Source: Aradus depressus (Eukaryota; Arthropoda; Insecta; Hemiptera; Aradidae). Taken from it: a DNA stretch of 64,000 nt. Below are positions 20,931-31,078 of this stretch, piece after piece (the first letter of the stretch is position 1; each line of letters opens with the position of its first letter). The notes under the pieces were generated by a model. It did not search any database, was not told where the DNA came from, and worked only from the letters and a program-made list of their open reading frames with translations. The DNA is taken from NCBI GenBank assembly GCA_963662175.1, contig OY759220.1, forward strand, positions 45,914,136 through 45,978,135, in the 5' to 3' direction. The translations under genes were made by a program, and so were the position numbers.

Positions 20931-21440
20931 AAGTGTTCTTGTTGTGTCGTTGAGATGTTTGATGTTTGTTTGGGTATAAAGTAAATATAAAATTACAGTA
21001 CTGTTTTCTTTGATTTTATTCATAGATTGGCGCCCCAAAAATGTATCAAATAGAAATGCGGTTCGTTGCATAGAAGAGTAAGACTTCTCTCTCCTCCATT
21101 TTTTTTATGAACGCATTAAAAAATAAATATATATTAAATCATTCTGAGTTTACATTTAAATATTTATAGCTTTTACACTAGAAACGAGCTGAGTACTTGA
21201 GAGTGATAAGGTCAAAAGTCATTCTTCTATAGCATTTGAAAATGACATAACTGCATTTGTATTCCAGATTATTACGTAAATTTGCATTTTTAAAAGTCAT
21301 AATAAATTTCAAAATATAAATGTCAAATTATTCATGTTTTAAATTTATTATTAATATTAAAAGACTGGCAGTTTTACCCGCCATGGCCTTATATTAATTT
21401 ACCTGATCTTTAGATTAATTGCGGCGGCGCTGCGGCTGTT
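20931..21440. other. AT-rich, nothing seen
   Basis: No match to the families of this window. Confidence 0.45.
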
Positions 21441-21800
21441 TTACTTCTTCAGCTGTACAAAGTATAGGAGAAGTTACGTAATCGGTCAAAATTTCGATAC
21501 AGAATTTTCAAGGGAATTTTATGTTTTCCGACCTCCAGATTCTAAATATGAAAAAAAAAATTCTGTCTGTCTGTTTGTATGTCGATAAGATAACTCTCGA
21601 TAGAATTAATGTATCGACACAAAATTTGATATGTGAATTCAAAAGCCCGTAAGGACGACACTTATTAGTTTTCAGCGGAATTTGCAGAAAGAAAGGGAAG
21701 GGGGGGGGGGGGGGGCAGAGGGGCTCAACTTAAAAACCCAATAACTGCCGAATACTGAAAATAGTATTCAAACGGTAGACTAGTTTTGGAGGGGGAGCGA
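21441..21800 (+). repeat. Rep-A copy with G16 tract
   Basis: ACTTCTTCAGCTGTACAAAG to GACTAGTTTTGGAGGGGGAG. The third repeat is partly deleted, and the terminus CTGGGGAAGTA is missing. The G run is at about 21700-21715. Confidence 0.85.
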
Positions 21801-22170
21801 AAAGTGTATTTTTTATTTCGTTCTTGTTGTTGCATCTTACATGTTGTTGCATCTTGTGTTGCATTCAGATAAATTATACAGCAATTAAACTGAACTGAAT
21901 AGATTGTTATAGGTACCTTGTTTTGGACGTTAATTCTGAATCGATCATTGAGCTATAATTGATAATGTTTTGTTTGTTCTGTCAAGATCGACAGTGTTTT
22001 CACCTGTTACCGCATCGGAACCAGGTTGTGCTGCCAATTATACAACTTCCCCTGTACTAGGTACAGCTGAGGATGAAACAGTAATATTGTGAACTTGAAC
22101 TGACTGTCGGTGGAACGCAGCAGATAATAGTTAACCTAAAAATGAATCATTCTAAATAATTGAGTCTCGT

Positions 22171-22830
22171 GGACCATACATTTTTTTTTCTCTCATTTAT
22201 TTGCAATCTATATACAATATATACATAATAAGTAAATATATGGACAAAAAGAAAAATATAACAACGTCACTTGATGGGAGAAGCCAGCCAGCCAGCCAGA
22301 AAGTTAATTTTCACCAGTCACTATCCTCAGAGAAGATCGCGAGGCCACCTCCTGTTCAAGCGGCGGGGAGGATTGTCAGGATGGGAATGATAGGATTGGG
22401 CTTGAGCGAGAGGATTTGAATGATAAGACAGGTTTCTGTGAAATGTTTGGAATCGGGATTGGATTAGTTCGTTGACAGTGGGAATATTGAGATCTCTATG
22501 TAGGATTTCATTGGTAATGTAGAAAGGAGCGTTCATAATTCGTCGCAGGAGTTTGGACTGGAATGCTTGGATACGATTGATGTTCGACTGTTTAGCTACA
22601 CCCCAAAGTTCAGGTCCGTAGGTCCAAATTGAACGTATAATTATGAACGTCTTGTAAATCGTAAGTTTGTTGTTAGATGTCAGTTTTGATTTTGGTCCAA
22701 GTAGACGTAAAAGTCCGTATCTTCGATTCAGTTCTTGTCGTTTAAGTCGTGTATGTGGGTTCCACGTTAGTCTACTGTCTAGGTAAAACCCAAGGTAGCG
22801 GACTTGGTTGGAAGAGCGAGGACCATACAT
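22171..22830 (-). mobile_element. Jockey-like LINE, 5'-truncated, perfect 11-bp target duplication
   Basis: GGACCATACAT flanks the insert exactly (22171-22181 and 22820-22830). The insert (22182-22819) is antisense: a poly-T (the poly-A tail of the element) at left, then 3' UTR with four tandem CCAG units, then the ORF2 end. The duplication and unbroken frame mark a recent insertion by target-primed reverse transcription. Confidence 0.95.
22327..22819 (-). CDS. Jockey-like ORF2 C-terminal part (5'-truncated)
   Basis: An uninterrupted frame of about 163 element codons. It reads VRYLGFYLDSRLTWNPHTR, then IWTYGPELWGVAKQSNINRI, FQSKLLRRIMNAPFYI and RDLNIPTVNELI, ending PPRRLNRRWPRDLL-stop. These are the thumb and post-polymerase motifs (YLG-x-x-LDxRLTW, WTYGxxLWG, FQSKxLRxIxNAP, DLxIPTV) of jockey-clade LINE reverse transcriptases. 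The intact protein carries endonuclease and polymerase domains; both lie upstream and are missing. The apparent first residues of the open frame come from the host duplication. Not functional, but undamaged in what remains. Confidence 0.93.
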
Positions 22831-23344
22831 AAATAACGCTACTACTATATTGTACTTCCTTGTGTGGATGTGTAGCTTTTCATGGTAGCGGTTATAACTG
22901 CTAAGTTTCTTGCTACTGTCTTCATCAAATTCATTATGATGCCATCGTTTTCTCTTTTCATGCTGTATTTATTGATTAGAAAATACAGCAATAGCTAGTA
23001 AATAAATAAATCGGCATAACTGATTATTAGAAAGCTTCTAGAATTCACACTTTTCTCTTCAAAGTTGATGATATTTCTTCAAAGCACTTTAAGAACAGAA
23101 TCACGACTTCTCAGCTAGCAAAAACATCGCTGTCATAAAAATATTTTAACAGCTCCTGAAAAATAATATTTGGCATGATTCATAAACATAAAACGGGTTT
23201 TATAAATTTATCGATTTTTATATTTCTTCTCTGACAATAAATTTATATTTTTTATTATTCACTTTGCAATTCCTTTTTTATACATATTTCTTATTTTAAC
23301 AGTCGGACCGTCCGTACAGTTGTTGACCCCCCCTCCCTTTCAAA
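22831..23344. other. No recognisable feature
   Basis: AT-rich. A small inverted repeat around 22965-22992 (GCTGTATTTA / AAATACAGCA) is the only structure noticed. Confidence 0.45.
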
Positions 23345-23485
23345 AACTCTTACATCTTTCGTAGCTCTGGTGGTCATGAGCCAGACTCATAAATTTTTCT
23401 AACAAAATTTTCATAAGGGTAGTATTTTTTAACTACCTGACACCGCATAGGCTCCAGACCATCGCTTAACGAAGGACGGAATGCT
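23345..23485 (-). mobile_element. SINE-A fragment, strongly diverged
   Basis: TTTCGTAGCTCTGGTGGTCA, ATCGCTTAACG and AAGGACGGAATGCTC in the expected order. Both ends are lost. Confidence 0.6.
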
Positions 23486-24414
23486 CTGTTTTTTTTTTAT
23501 ATATAATTTTTTCAATTATAAAACCCAAGGGCTTAGCGTTGTTGATATAAACTTATTATTTTTACACTTTTATTTTATTTATTCTTTAAATTTGCATTCG
23601 TTTAATAATGTAAATTTTTTTCATGTATTGTAACATACGCAAGGACCCAACACCATACTGTAGAAAGTATCTTCTAAATACCAAATAAAAAAAAATAGGT
23701 TGGCCTGGCCGGGGATCGAACTCAGGATGTAAAGAAGCTAGTACTGGTGCTCCCTCGTCTGTGTCTTTAGCGGACCTTACACGATTAATAATACTGTCAA
23801 TCCTGATATTGTCAATATTTTCTTCAATCTCCTTCAATATTTTTAACCCTTACACGGTCAATATTTTTTTCAGTATTTGGCCAGCTGTTGACTTGTACAC
23901 ATCATGAGTTCTAGGTCCGCAAAGGATGTCCGTATTATGGCGTGTGCTGTAATTATCTTAACTTGCTGTAAAAACGTGCTGTGAAACGCAAGCGCTGGGT
24001 TAAAAATTGGGTAAAAAATCGTGAAAGGTACTCCTCACATTGTCCTTCTTAAGCAAAGTCTCAAAACGGATGCAGAAGGCTATAGAAATTATTTTAGAAT
24101 GAGTGACGATTTATTTCATAAGTTGTTGTCAATTGAGTGGTTGACGCGAAAAAGGTTTTAAACGCCAAAATAACACTTCCTTCCTCTGCCATGTTGAGAC
24201 CTACTGGTGGCTGTTAGAACCTTCCTCCATGAGGTTCAACGCTGACGTGGGCTCAATACTACCAACTGCTGCTGTAACGGCAAAAAAAAACTTCCCTACA
24301 CAGTCCCTAGAGACCTATAGAACCTGATTCTCATTTTCATAGTGATAGTAAGATGTTGTGGGACTAGATTTCTAATAGAAATAAAATACGTTGTCTTCCC
24401 ACTGTTTTATTTAT

Positions 24415-24456
24415 ACCAGAACCGGTTTTCGACGCAACAGCGTCATCATCAGTGGT
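24415..24456 (-). ncRNA. Hammerhead-ribozyme-like motif, left arm
   Basis: Exact inverted copy of the motif at 24526-24567, so all paired helices and core residues are the same. Confidence 0.6.
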
Positions 24457-24525
24457 TCATCCACCCACACAGCACAGTGGTTCATCCACCCACACTTCCA
24501 ACCGCTGTGCTGTGTGGGTGGATGA

Positions 24526-24567
24526 ACCACTGATGATGACGCTGTTGCGTCGAAAACCGGTTCTGGT
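24526..24567 (+). ncRNA. Hammerhead-ribozyme-like motif, right arm
   Basis: Reads helix I strand ACCA; core CTGATGA; one unpaired T; helix II GACGC-TGTT-GCGTC; GAAA; self-pairing helix III within AACCGGTT; C at the expected cleavage position; then TGGT closing helix I. All invariant core positions of a type I hammerhead are present. Helix III is minimal, as reported for Penelope-like retroelements. The extra T before helix II is the one departure. Whether it cleaves is unknown. Confidence 0.6.
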
Positions 24568-25049
24568 ATAAATAAAACAGTGAGAAGACAACGTCTTTTA
24601 TTTCTATTATAAATCTAATTTTCGACTAAAGTGGCGCTTAGAACCTTCTTCGCGTCAACAACTCAATTTTCAAACCGTTCTTTGAAAAGCAAAATACAAA
24701 TATGAGAAATTGTATATCACCTGACGAAAGGCTAGCAGTTACCTTGAGATATCTCGCTACCGGAACATATTTTGAGGACCTAAAATTGTCCGCTATCATG
24801 TCACCAGCAATTATAAGTGGAGCTGTAATAGAAACTTGTCATGCACTTATATATGTACTACAAGATGTTCACACAAAAGACGCTGGACACTGACGTATTG
24901 ACGTGCTAGACCCTACACTGTCAATATATTGTCAATATCCCCTCTTATCCCCATCACTTTGGAGGCGTGGCCAGAGGCAGAAAAATATTGATGCTCTGAT
25001 ATCAAACGATCCGGATTTCTTTAATATTGTCATCATTCCATCCTGTATT

Positions 25050-25387
25050 TAGAGGGCGCCGGTAGCTCAGTGGTATGCGTGCTTGACTTCTGAGCTCAAG
25101 GTCGTAACCCGACCGAGGCCCTTAGTTTATTTTATCTGGGAGGTAAAATAAACTTAAGCACGCCGTCCTTCGGATGGGACGTTAAGCGATGGTCCCGAGC
25201 CTGTACGATGTCAGGTACTCGTTAAAGACCCCTACCCTGATGAATAAAAATTTAGGGTAGGCAAAATTTAGGACTCTCACAGTAGAGTCGGGCTCATGTC
25301 CACCAGAGTGACGAAAGAGCGCTCTGGTAGTAGGCGATATGACCTCGTTGTTAAAGCCCGGGCATGAGTCATAAAACCTAACCTAAC
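25050..25387 (+). mobile_element. SINE-A, full length, 12-bp target duplication
   Basis: Reference copy: CCATCCTGTATT at 25038-25049 and 25388-25399 bounds a 338-bp element. The head GGGCGCCGGTAGCTCAGTGG is tRNA-like with a clear box A. Box B is partly deleted here (AAGGTCGTAACCCG), but other copies keep GGTTCGAAACCCG. The body carries GCCGTCCTTCGGATGGGACG, and the 3' end AAGCCCGGGCATGAGTC leads to an AACCTAACCTAAC tail. It sits in the right end of the Harbinger element, hence is younger than it. Confidence 0.97.
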
Positions 25388-25499
25388 CCATCCTGTATTG
25401 CCCTTACACGATCAATTATACTGTCAATATTCTAAAATAATTGACAGTATTATTGATCGTGTTAAGGTCCGCTTATCGGAAGTTGTCAACACTTTTATG

Positions 25500-25575
25500 A
25501 TTAGTAAATATAAAATCCCGGTGAAAACTCTTCATAGAGTTGGACCGATTACACAACTTATCCTGTACTACATAT
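25500..25575 (-). repeat. Rep-A 5' end fragment
   Basis: TATAAAATCCCGGTGAAAAC, then GGACCGATTACACAACTTATC. Lies just outside the Harbinger right end. Confidence 0.55.
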
Positions 25576-26366
25576 ATATATATATGAGGTAATAAAAAGA
25601 GTAGCCATTATTGAAAATCTATTTTCTTTTCTACTCAGATACTCTACTCAAAATGAGAGTAGAAACCTCCTCTTGAAATTGCTATGCTCCAGTAAGATTT
25701 ATACACCGTATTTCTTCTTCAAACAAGAGTGGAACTGTCTTATTTCTTGTTCTTTCTTGTCTAATTGTTTTTCTGAGTCGAGTCGACATTTTCACAAAAC
25801 CGTTATTAACTTCTTCAGAGTAACCACCCTCGCAGGCTTCTCCCACTTTAACGCTCCTATTAAAAGAAAAAAAAAATAACAAAAAGAAAGGGTGTGTTTC
25901 TGCTGAGTCGAGGTTTAATGGGGCGGGGGTTGGCAGAGTTCTGGGAAGAGAAGCCCTGAGAGAGGTTCTACTATTAGCGCAGATTGCATCCCTACAGTAT
26001 CATAACTATACTTTGAGATCATATTGAATTTTTTTTATTGTTCGTTTTTTGTTAGTTTTCAAATTTCATTTCGCTAAGTTGAGTAACTTAAAGATAGGAT
26101 ATCTACGACTTAGGAGGACTTAAGTCTGACAGGGAACCCTCAAAAGTATATCGGGAATCCTAGTGTCGACAACTTGCGGTCCGGAAAAGGACAATAGTAA
26201 TTTTTGGACTAAACTTTTGCGCAATACTTGGCAAAAATGTGGAAAATAAGGAGAGAAAATTGTTAAAAATAGTGGAGTCCTGATAACACTGACTAATATT
26301 TGGTAAATTTGGTTCGGATAAAGCGAAAATTCCTAAAAGTGCAAACCAAATTGATGATTCCATGTT
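25576..26366. other. Unassigned
   Basis: No repeat match. Frames of 60-70 codons occur on both strands without recognisable content. Confidence 0.45.
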
Positions 26367-26656
26367 AGTTAGTTATTATGACTCATGGCCAGGCTTTAAC
26401 TACAAGGTCATATCGCCTACTACGAGATTGCGGTAAATTTCTTTAAATTTTTATGCACCTAGTGTAGGGAGGGGTCTTTAACGAGTACCTGACATCTTAC
26501 AGGCTCGGGAACATCGCTTAACGTTTTATCCGAGAGATGGCGTGCTAAAGGTTTTTTTACCTCCCAGATAAAAACCTTAGGGACTCGGCCGGGTTTCGAA
26601 CTCGCGATCTTGAGCTCAGTAAGCAGGCAGCATACCACTGAGCTACCGGCGCCCTC
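26367..26656 (-). mobile_element. SINE-A, nearly complete
   Basis: TAGTTATTATGACTCATGGC to ACCACTGAGCTACCGGCGCC. The segment between the tail and TTTTTATGCACCTAG is shortened. Box B complement GGGTTTCGAACTCGCG. Confidence 0.9.
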
Positions 26657-27159
26657 TTATTTTATGTTTTAATTTATTTTTTCTTGTATTTTAGTAAGTG
26701 TAGCTTCTGTTCCGTGTTATACAGTCTACTGTAAAGACAAAAGATTAGGAAACTAACTTCTTTTTGAAATTAATTGCGTGGAAACTTGGAACTATTGAGG
26801 ATTTCGCAGCGTCTCTGAGAATACTTGGCGGTGTCTCTGGGAATATTTCGCGGCACCCTGGTTGGCAATCTCTGCTATATTTACCATATTTCTTTGTTTT
26901 ACTCACTCTTTCAGTCGGTATCTTCCTGAGTCTGCAACAACTATCCAACTATTCTTCTTCAACTCCTCCAATATATACTCCGATTCCAGCCATACCTCGT
27001 TTTTCTCAGCCTCATGTCTTCATCGTAAGAAGCTACCTCAAGTTGCTCTCATCTCGAGATATTATTTCATTTCTTTATCTTGGAATGATAAGTGACTTGC
27101 CATGTTGTCTCAACTTTTATTTGCATTCAATTGTTTTTTTTAGATATTCCTTCGTCCTC
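26657..27159. other. Unassigned; one longer open frame of doubtful meaning
   Basis: A plus-strand frame of 135 codons from 26764 is hydrophobic and serine-rich (for example LPYFFVLLTLSVGIFLSL). It has no recognisable domain and stops in neighbouring Rep-A-like sequence (...CACTTAG). I do not call it a gene. Confidence 0.3.
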
Positions 27160-27234
27160 CATTACACTTAGTATAGGGGATGTTATGTAAACGGTGAAAA
27201 ATTCTATCTAGAGTTTCGATTTCATGACCGATTA
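27160..27234 (+). repeat. Rep-A 5' fragment, target of the pogo-like insertion
   Basis: ACACTTAGTATAGGGGATGT to TTCATGACCGATTA. Confidence 0.6.
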
Positions 27235-27407
27235 TACAGTAAAACTTCGTTATAACGCTCCCGTTTATAACGATTTCCTGGATATAACGCTCTTTTTCCT
27301 GGGCCCCGGTCCCAGTGGGGAATTTTTAAATGAGAGTTTATTCGTTGCAACGCTCCGATGGAAGGATTAACACATTTTTTAAAGTAGTCATTAGATATTA
27401 TGTCAAA

Positions 27408-27556
27408 ATTAAATTAAATTTGTGTACACAAAAATAAATGAAATTAAAGCCAGGAATGAAACAACACGTGCCATGATCTAATGGATTCTGCGAAAATAAT
27501 TTCTATGAATTTTCTCTCTCCCCTACAAAATGTTTCCACCAATTCAATCAACTTGT
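27408..27556. repeat. Direct repeat, left copy, in pogo-like element
   Basis: AATTTGTGTACACAAAAATA, GCCATGATCTAATGGATTCT and TTCTATGAATTTTCTCTCTC recur at 28060-28215 with a few differences. The coding remnant lies between the copies. Confidence 0.85.
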
Positions 27557-27735
27557 GCTTTTACAATACGAATATAATTTTCATTTTAGTATTTTACCTT
27601 CCTCGGTCCTGTTAACATCGTATAAAATGTCGCGAAATCATTTTCAATATATGAAAAAAATGAATTAATAAAAAAGTTTGATCGATCTACATAACAAAAT
27701 CATCCATAATAACATAGCTGAAAATAATCGATGTT

Positions 27736-27918
27736 TTGGATGCATTAAAGACGAGTCGTACATTTGTTGTGTGCAATACGGAAGTAGAAGACGAAACTTT
27801 CAAATTTATCAATCAATTAGAAAACGCTGTTTTTAAAAAAAGCTTAGTTTGTGTTAAACAAAAAAGAATAGATGAATATTTTAAGCCATCTAACAATATG
27901 TATAATGTATTTAAGTAA
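27736..27918 (+). pseudogene. Pogo/Tigger-like transposase C-terminus
   Basis: 60 codons: MDALKTSRTFVVCNTEVED, then KFINQLENAVFKKSLV and KQKRIDEYFKPS. The pattern of a short alternating leucine-rich helix followed by K-Q-x-x-I-x-x-F-F/Y-K is the C-terminal tail of pogo/Tigger/jerky transposases. The N-terminal CENP-B-like DNA-binding domain and the DDD catalytic domain are absent. Supported by position inside pogo-type TIRs and by orientation. The methionine is probably just an internal codon. Confidence 0.7.
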
Positions 27919-28059
27919 TTTTTATTACTAATTTGTATGTACTTAATTACATACATTTTTTTTTTATTCTTCATACATACCTATGTCCTGTTTATATATA
28001 TAAAGAGTTTAAAATTAAATTGAATTAAATTTGTGTACAAAAAAAAATTAATTAAAATT

Positions 28060-28215
28060 AAATTAAATTTGTGTACACAAAAATAAATTAAGTATAAATT
28101 AAATTAAAACCAGGAAAGAAACAGTGCCATGATCTAATGGATTCTGTGAAAATAATTTCTATGAATTTTCTCTCTCCTCTACAAAATGTTTCCACGAATT
28201 CAATTAACTTGTGCG
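28060..28215. repeat. Direct repeat, right copy, in pogo-like element
   Basis: Partner of 27408-27556. The two copies are about 650 bp apart. Confidence 0.85.
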
Positions 28216-28374
28216 TTTTCAATCATTTTAATTCTTCATTTGTCTATCTATTTATGTAGGTGCTATGTATTACATTTTGAAATAAATATTTTCCATTTTT
28301 AGCTGTTTTACATTTTGCCGGTAATAGCGCTTTTTCTTCGGTCCCTAGAAGAGCGTTATAATGAAATTTTACTG

Positions 28375-29412
28375 TAATTATAATTTTTTTAATTATAAAA
28401 TCTCGTAGAATTATCTACACTGAAAAAACAAAACACAACTAATGCAGGAGCACTTCGAGGATCCACTACTTATCCCCTGATCTTCAACAATATTTAATTT
28501 CCCCTCTTGGAACACCTTCAAAACCAATGAAGAAGTTCACTTCTAAGTCACAACTAGAAGGAATTGTTTATATTATATTTCGTTGTTATAAGATAGAAAC
28601 CTGTCTTATCATATCTCAGTTAATTAAACATATTGAATTATTTCAAAATTGCTTGTTCACAAGTTTTCACTCGTTAGAAAACAATCCTAGGTTTGATTGT
28701 GATGATAAAGCACTCAAAGAGATGCTACTTTCTTCTTTAGTTGTATTTAAGATTTAGATAATATTGTTATAAAAAAAAAATTTCATCTTTGTTCTGTGTA
28801 ATCTTTGCGTATGAATATTTGATGTTGACAAGGAAGAAATTAGAAAGTAATTAGATAAAGAAGATTGGTTTAAATCTTGTTTTATATCTTCATATTAATT
28901 ATCGTTCATTACTCTTAAGTTAGTCTCTTACTCGGTTAACGAGGGAGCCTTGAAGATCCTTAATCGTCCTCACGCGCCTCCTCCAGTGGGATATGTCGAA
29001 TGAAACGAATGAAAACATTGTTGATCTTGACGAACAAGGGGAAGGTGCGATTGTCTTTGGGAATATATCGATTACTCAGTATGGGCTTGCACAGATACGA
29101 AGATTATCAAGTCAATTATTTGTCTATTATACTGTCATATAAATTATTGTCCCACAGTTTCACGGCCCTTAACTCCTAAAATGCTAACTACTTCTTAAAT
29201 TTGTCGTACCGTTTATTCCGTTTAATAGACGTTTGATCAAAGCTACTTTGATAATAACAGTTATTATAATTATCAGTAGAGCCCATTTAGAGATAATCCG
29301 GATAATGAGTGGGACTAAGACAGCTTCAGCCTCAGTCTGTCCTTTTAGTTTCATACTCCCCTTTAAGTCTTCATATTATGTTTATTTCTATTTTGTCTGT
29401 TCCCCCAATTGT
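28375..29412. other. Unassigned
   Basis: About 1 kb with no family match. A 76-codon plus-strand frame at 28527-28757 is not recognisable. Confidence 0.4.
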
Positions 29413-29690
29413 GGGAGATCATGGGTTCGAAACCCCGCCGGAGCACTTAGTTTATTTTATCTGGGACCTAAAAAGGCACACCGTCACGTGGGGCGTTAAG
29501 CGATGGTCCCGAGCCTGTATGATGTCAGGTATTCGTTAAAGACCAATATCTCAAATAACTGAATCTAAATAGGCAAACAGTATGACTCCCAGAGGGCCCA
29601 TGCCTAGCAGAACGACAAATGAGCGCTATGGTAAGAGGCGATATGACCTCATAGTTCAAAGGCCGGGCATGAGTCACAATAACTAACTAT
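29413..29690 (+). mobile_element. SINE-A copy, outer head missing
   Basis: ATCATGGGTTCGAAACCCCG keeps box B. Ends GGGCATGAGTCACAATAACT. Confidence 0.88.
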
Positions 29691-29719
29691 CCTAATTGTT
29701 TTTAATGAGATTCATAAAA

Positions 29720-29795
29720 ATAAAACAGTGGGAATACAAAGTCTTTAATTTCTATGAGAAATCTCGTCCCACGACATCTTACTGTCACATAATAT
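29720..29795 (-). repeat. Rep-C family I arm fragment
   Basis: AATAAAACAGTGGGAATAC, TTAATTTCTATGAGAAATCT and CCCACGACATCTTACTGTCA match 24345-24405 in the opposite orientation. The ribozyme-like core is not included. Confidence 0.7.
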
Positions 29796-30104
29796 GTTAT
29801 GACATTTAACATATTATGTTTAAATGTTGGTTGTCGCTCATGCCAGGGATAATTTTTTTCAGGGTTAAATAAATACAATTTTGTTCATCATCTAACTGAT
29901 AGTATATATTTTAATATCGCCTTTCCATACAAAAAATTGTCTTTTTTAGATAACAACTATTTTTTTTATTACAACACTTCTGTTATAAGCTCTATTTTAC
30001 TTCTTGCAGCGAAGACATTCCAGATGAAACCCTGAGCGGAGGAGATGGATAAACTTCTTACTTTCTTCTTCTCTCTGTAGATCCCACAAATGCTTTTATA
30101 TCGT

Positions 30105-30200
30105 AGTCAGCCTGATGATGAAGGCAACCTCGAAAGCCTGAAATATTAAAATGTGTGAGAGATGAATGAGACCATTATTTTACGATTTGAAAAATAACCT
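30105..30200 (+). repeat. Rep-C family III solo arm
   Basis: CCTGATGATGAAGGCAACCT, CGAAAGCCTGAAATATTAAA and TTTGAAAAATAACCTCTTCT match the arms at 3961-4800. The hammerhead-like core at 30108-30140 has a weakened helix II (GAAGG/CCTC) and no helix III partner, so it is degenerate. Confidence 0.65.
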
Positions 30201-30399
30201 CTTCTCACTACACCAGACATCTTCATATTATCCTGGAAGGTCGGCTGAAGAATTTGGAAACCCCATTTTAATAATGTACTTTATTCTTTTCCCATTTATT
30301 TTTCCAGCAAACTTAAAAATAAATAACTAATAATAATTGTTTAATTTTTATAAGCTATAATAAAATAATTTTAAAAATTTATCAAAGAAGAAAATAAAA

Positions 30400-30775
30400 A
30401 AGTCTTCGGGGATTCACCGGCAACTTCCCCAGGACGAATTAATCAATTCACTTTTCGCTCCTCTTCCAAAACCAGTCGACCGTTGGCGCTAATATTTAGT
30501 AGTTGAGAAACACAACGGCTCTATTGGAGAGCCTCCTCATACAAACTTTTGTGTCGACAAATGCATTACAAAGGCAGTTTATTGGTGTTTTTGGCAGTTA
30601 TGGGTGTTTTTGAGTTGAGCCCCCCTGAACTCCTCTCCTCTTCTGCCGATTCCGCTGAAAATTAATCGGTGTCGTCCTTATGGGGTCTTGATTTCACATA
30701 TGAGTCGAATCGAAACACTTAATAATTCATTATATCGGCAGTTATTAGAGTTTTTGTGTTAAGCCTTCCACATAA

Positions 30776-30839
<64 letters not shown>

Positions 30840-31078
30840 CCATCGTTAGATGATTCTGAATTAACATATAATATTTCGTGTTGATACATTCATTCTATCG
30901 GGAGTTATCGTATTCACAATATCACAGACAAACGCACCCACACACAGACAGACCTTTTTTTTTTATATTTGGAATCTGGAGGTCGCAAAACATGAAATTC
31001 CGTTGAAAATTCCGCATCGAATTTTTGACCGATTACATAACTTCCCTTTTATACTTCGTGTAGCTGAAGAAGTAAAAA
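30400..31078 (-). repeat. Rep-A, full length, with ~C61 tract
   Basis: Best full copy in reverse: AAAGTCTTCGGGGATTCACC, CAACTTCCCCAGGACG ... ATACTTCGTGTAGCTGAAGA and AGTAAAAA. The longest homopolymer of the window (about 30778-30838) is at the usual G/C-run site. Confidence 0.95.

Larger units (their letters stand above)
24140..24660. repeat. Rep-C family I fold-back inside the Harbinger element
   Basis: Outer arms: TTGACGCGAAAAAGG (about 24142) and, inverted, CCTTCTTCGCGTCAA (about 24635-24650). Inner arms (24370-24456 and 24526-24612) are almost perfect inverted copies and include ACTGTTTTATTTATACCAG. The loop contains duplicated TCATCCACCCACAC. A relative of the outer part lies at 29720-29795. 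Confidence 0.85.
23904..24893 (+). pseudogene. PIF/Harbinger transposase, fragmented
   Basis: N-terminus from ATG 23904: MSSRSAKDVRIMACAVIIL, then a frame change to KRKRWVKNWVKNRERYSS (from 23984), a stop, and another frame LKTDAEGYRNYFRMSDDLFH (from 24060). After the nested fold-back the family resumes at KQNTNMRNCISPDERLAVTL, then LRYLATGTYFEDLKLS and SGAVIETCHALIYVLQD, ending at 24893. The W-V...W-x3-R, Y-x-N-F-x-RM and I-x-P-x-ERLA-x-TLRYLATG motifs are diagnostic of HARBI1-like DDE nucleases, which cut and rejoin DNA at the element ends. The DDE catalytic half is missing, so no activity is possible. No Myb-like partner gene is visible. Confidence 0.88.
23770..25472 (+). mobile_element. 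PIF/Harbinger element with TTA target duplication
   Basis: TIRs of 32-33 bp: GCGGACCTTACACGATTAAT... at 23770-23801 and its inverted partner (AATAATACTGTCAAT reads out) at 25440-25472. The flanking trinucleotide TTA is duplicated (23767-23769 and 25473-25475), the rule for this superfamily. The 1703 bp include a broken transposase, a fold-back insertion (about 24140-24660) and a SINE-A insertion (25050-25387), so the element itself is under 900 bp and internally deleted. Confidence 0.9.
27237..28374 (+). mobile_element. Pogo/Tigger-like element, TA target duplication
   Basis: TIRs CAGTAAAACTTCGTTATAAC (27237) and, inverted, CAGTAAAATTTCATTATAAC (reading in from 28374), with TA on both outer sides. 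TIRs starting CAGT and a TA duplication are those of the pogo/Tigger branch of Tc1/mariner. The 1138-bp length is about half of an autonomous element. Confidence 0.88.

Noticed and set aside
25061..25130. SINE-A heads as functional tRNA genes
   Set aside because: Box A and sometimes box B are present, but the acceptor stem does not close and the anticodon arm is not canonical. All copies continue into the SINE body.
26764..27171. 135-codon plus-strand open frame
   Set aside because: The longest non-repeat frame, but it has no recognisable motif and ends in repeat sequence. No splice or promoter evidence.
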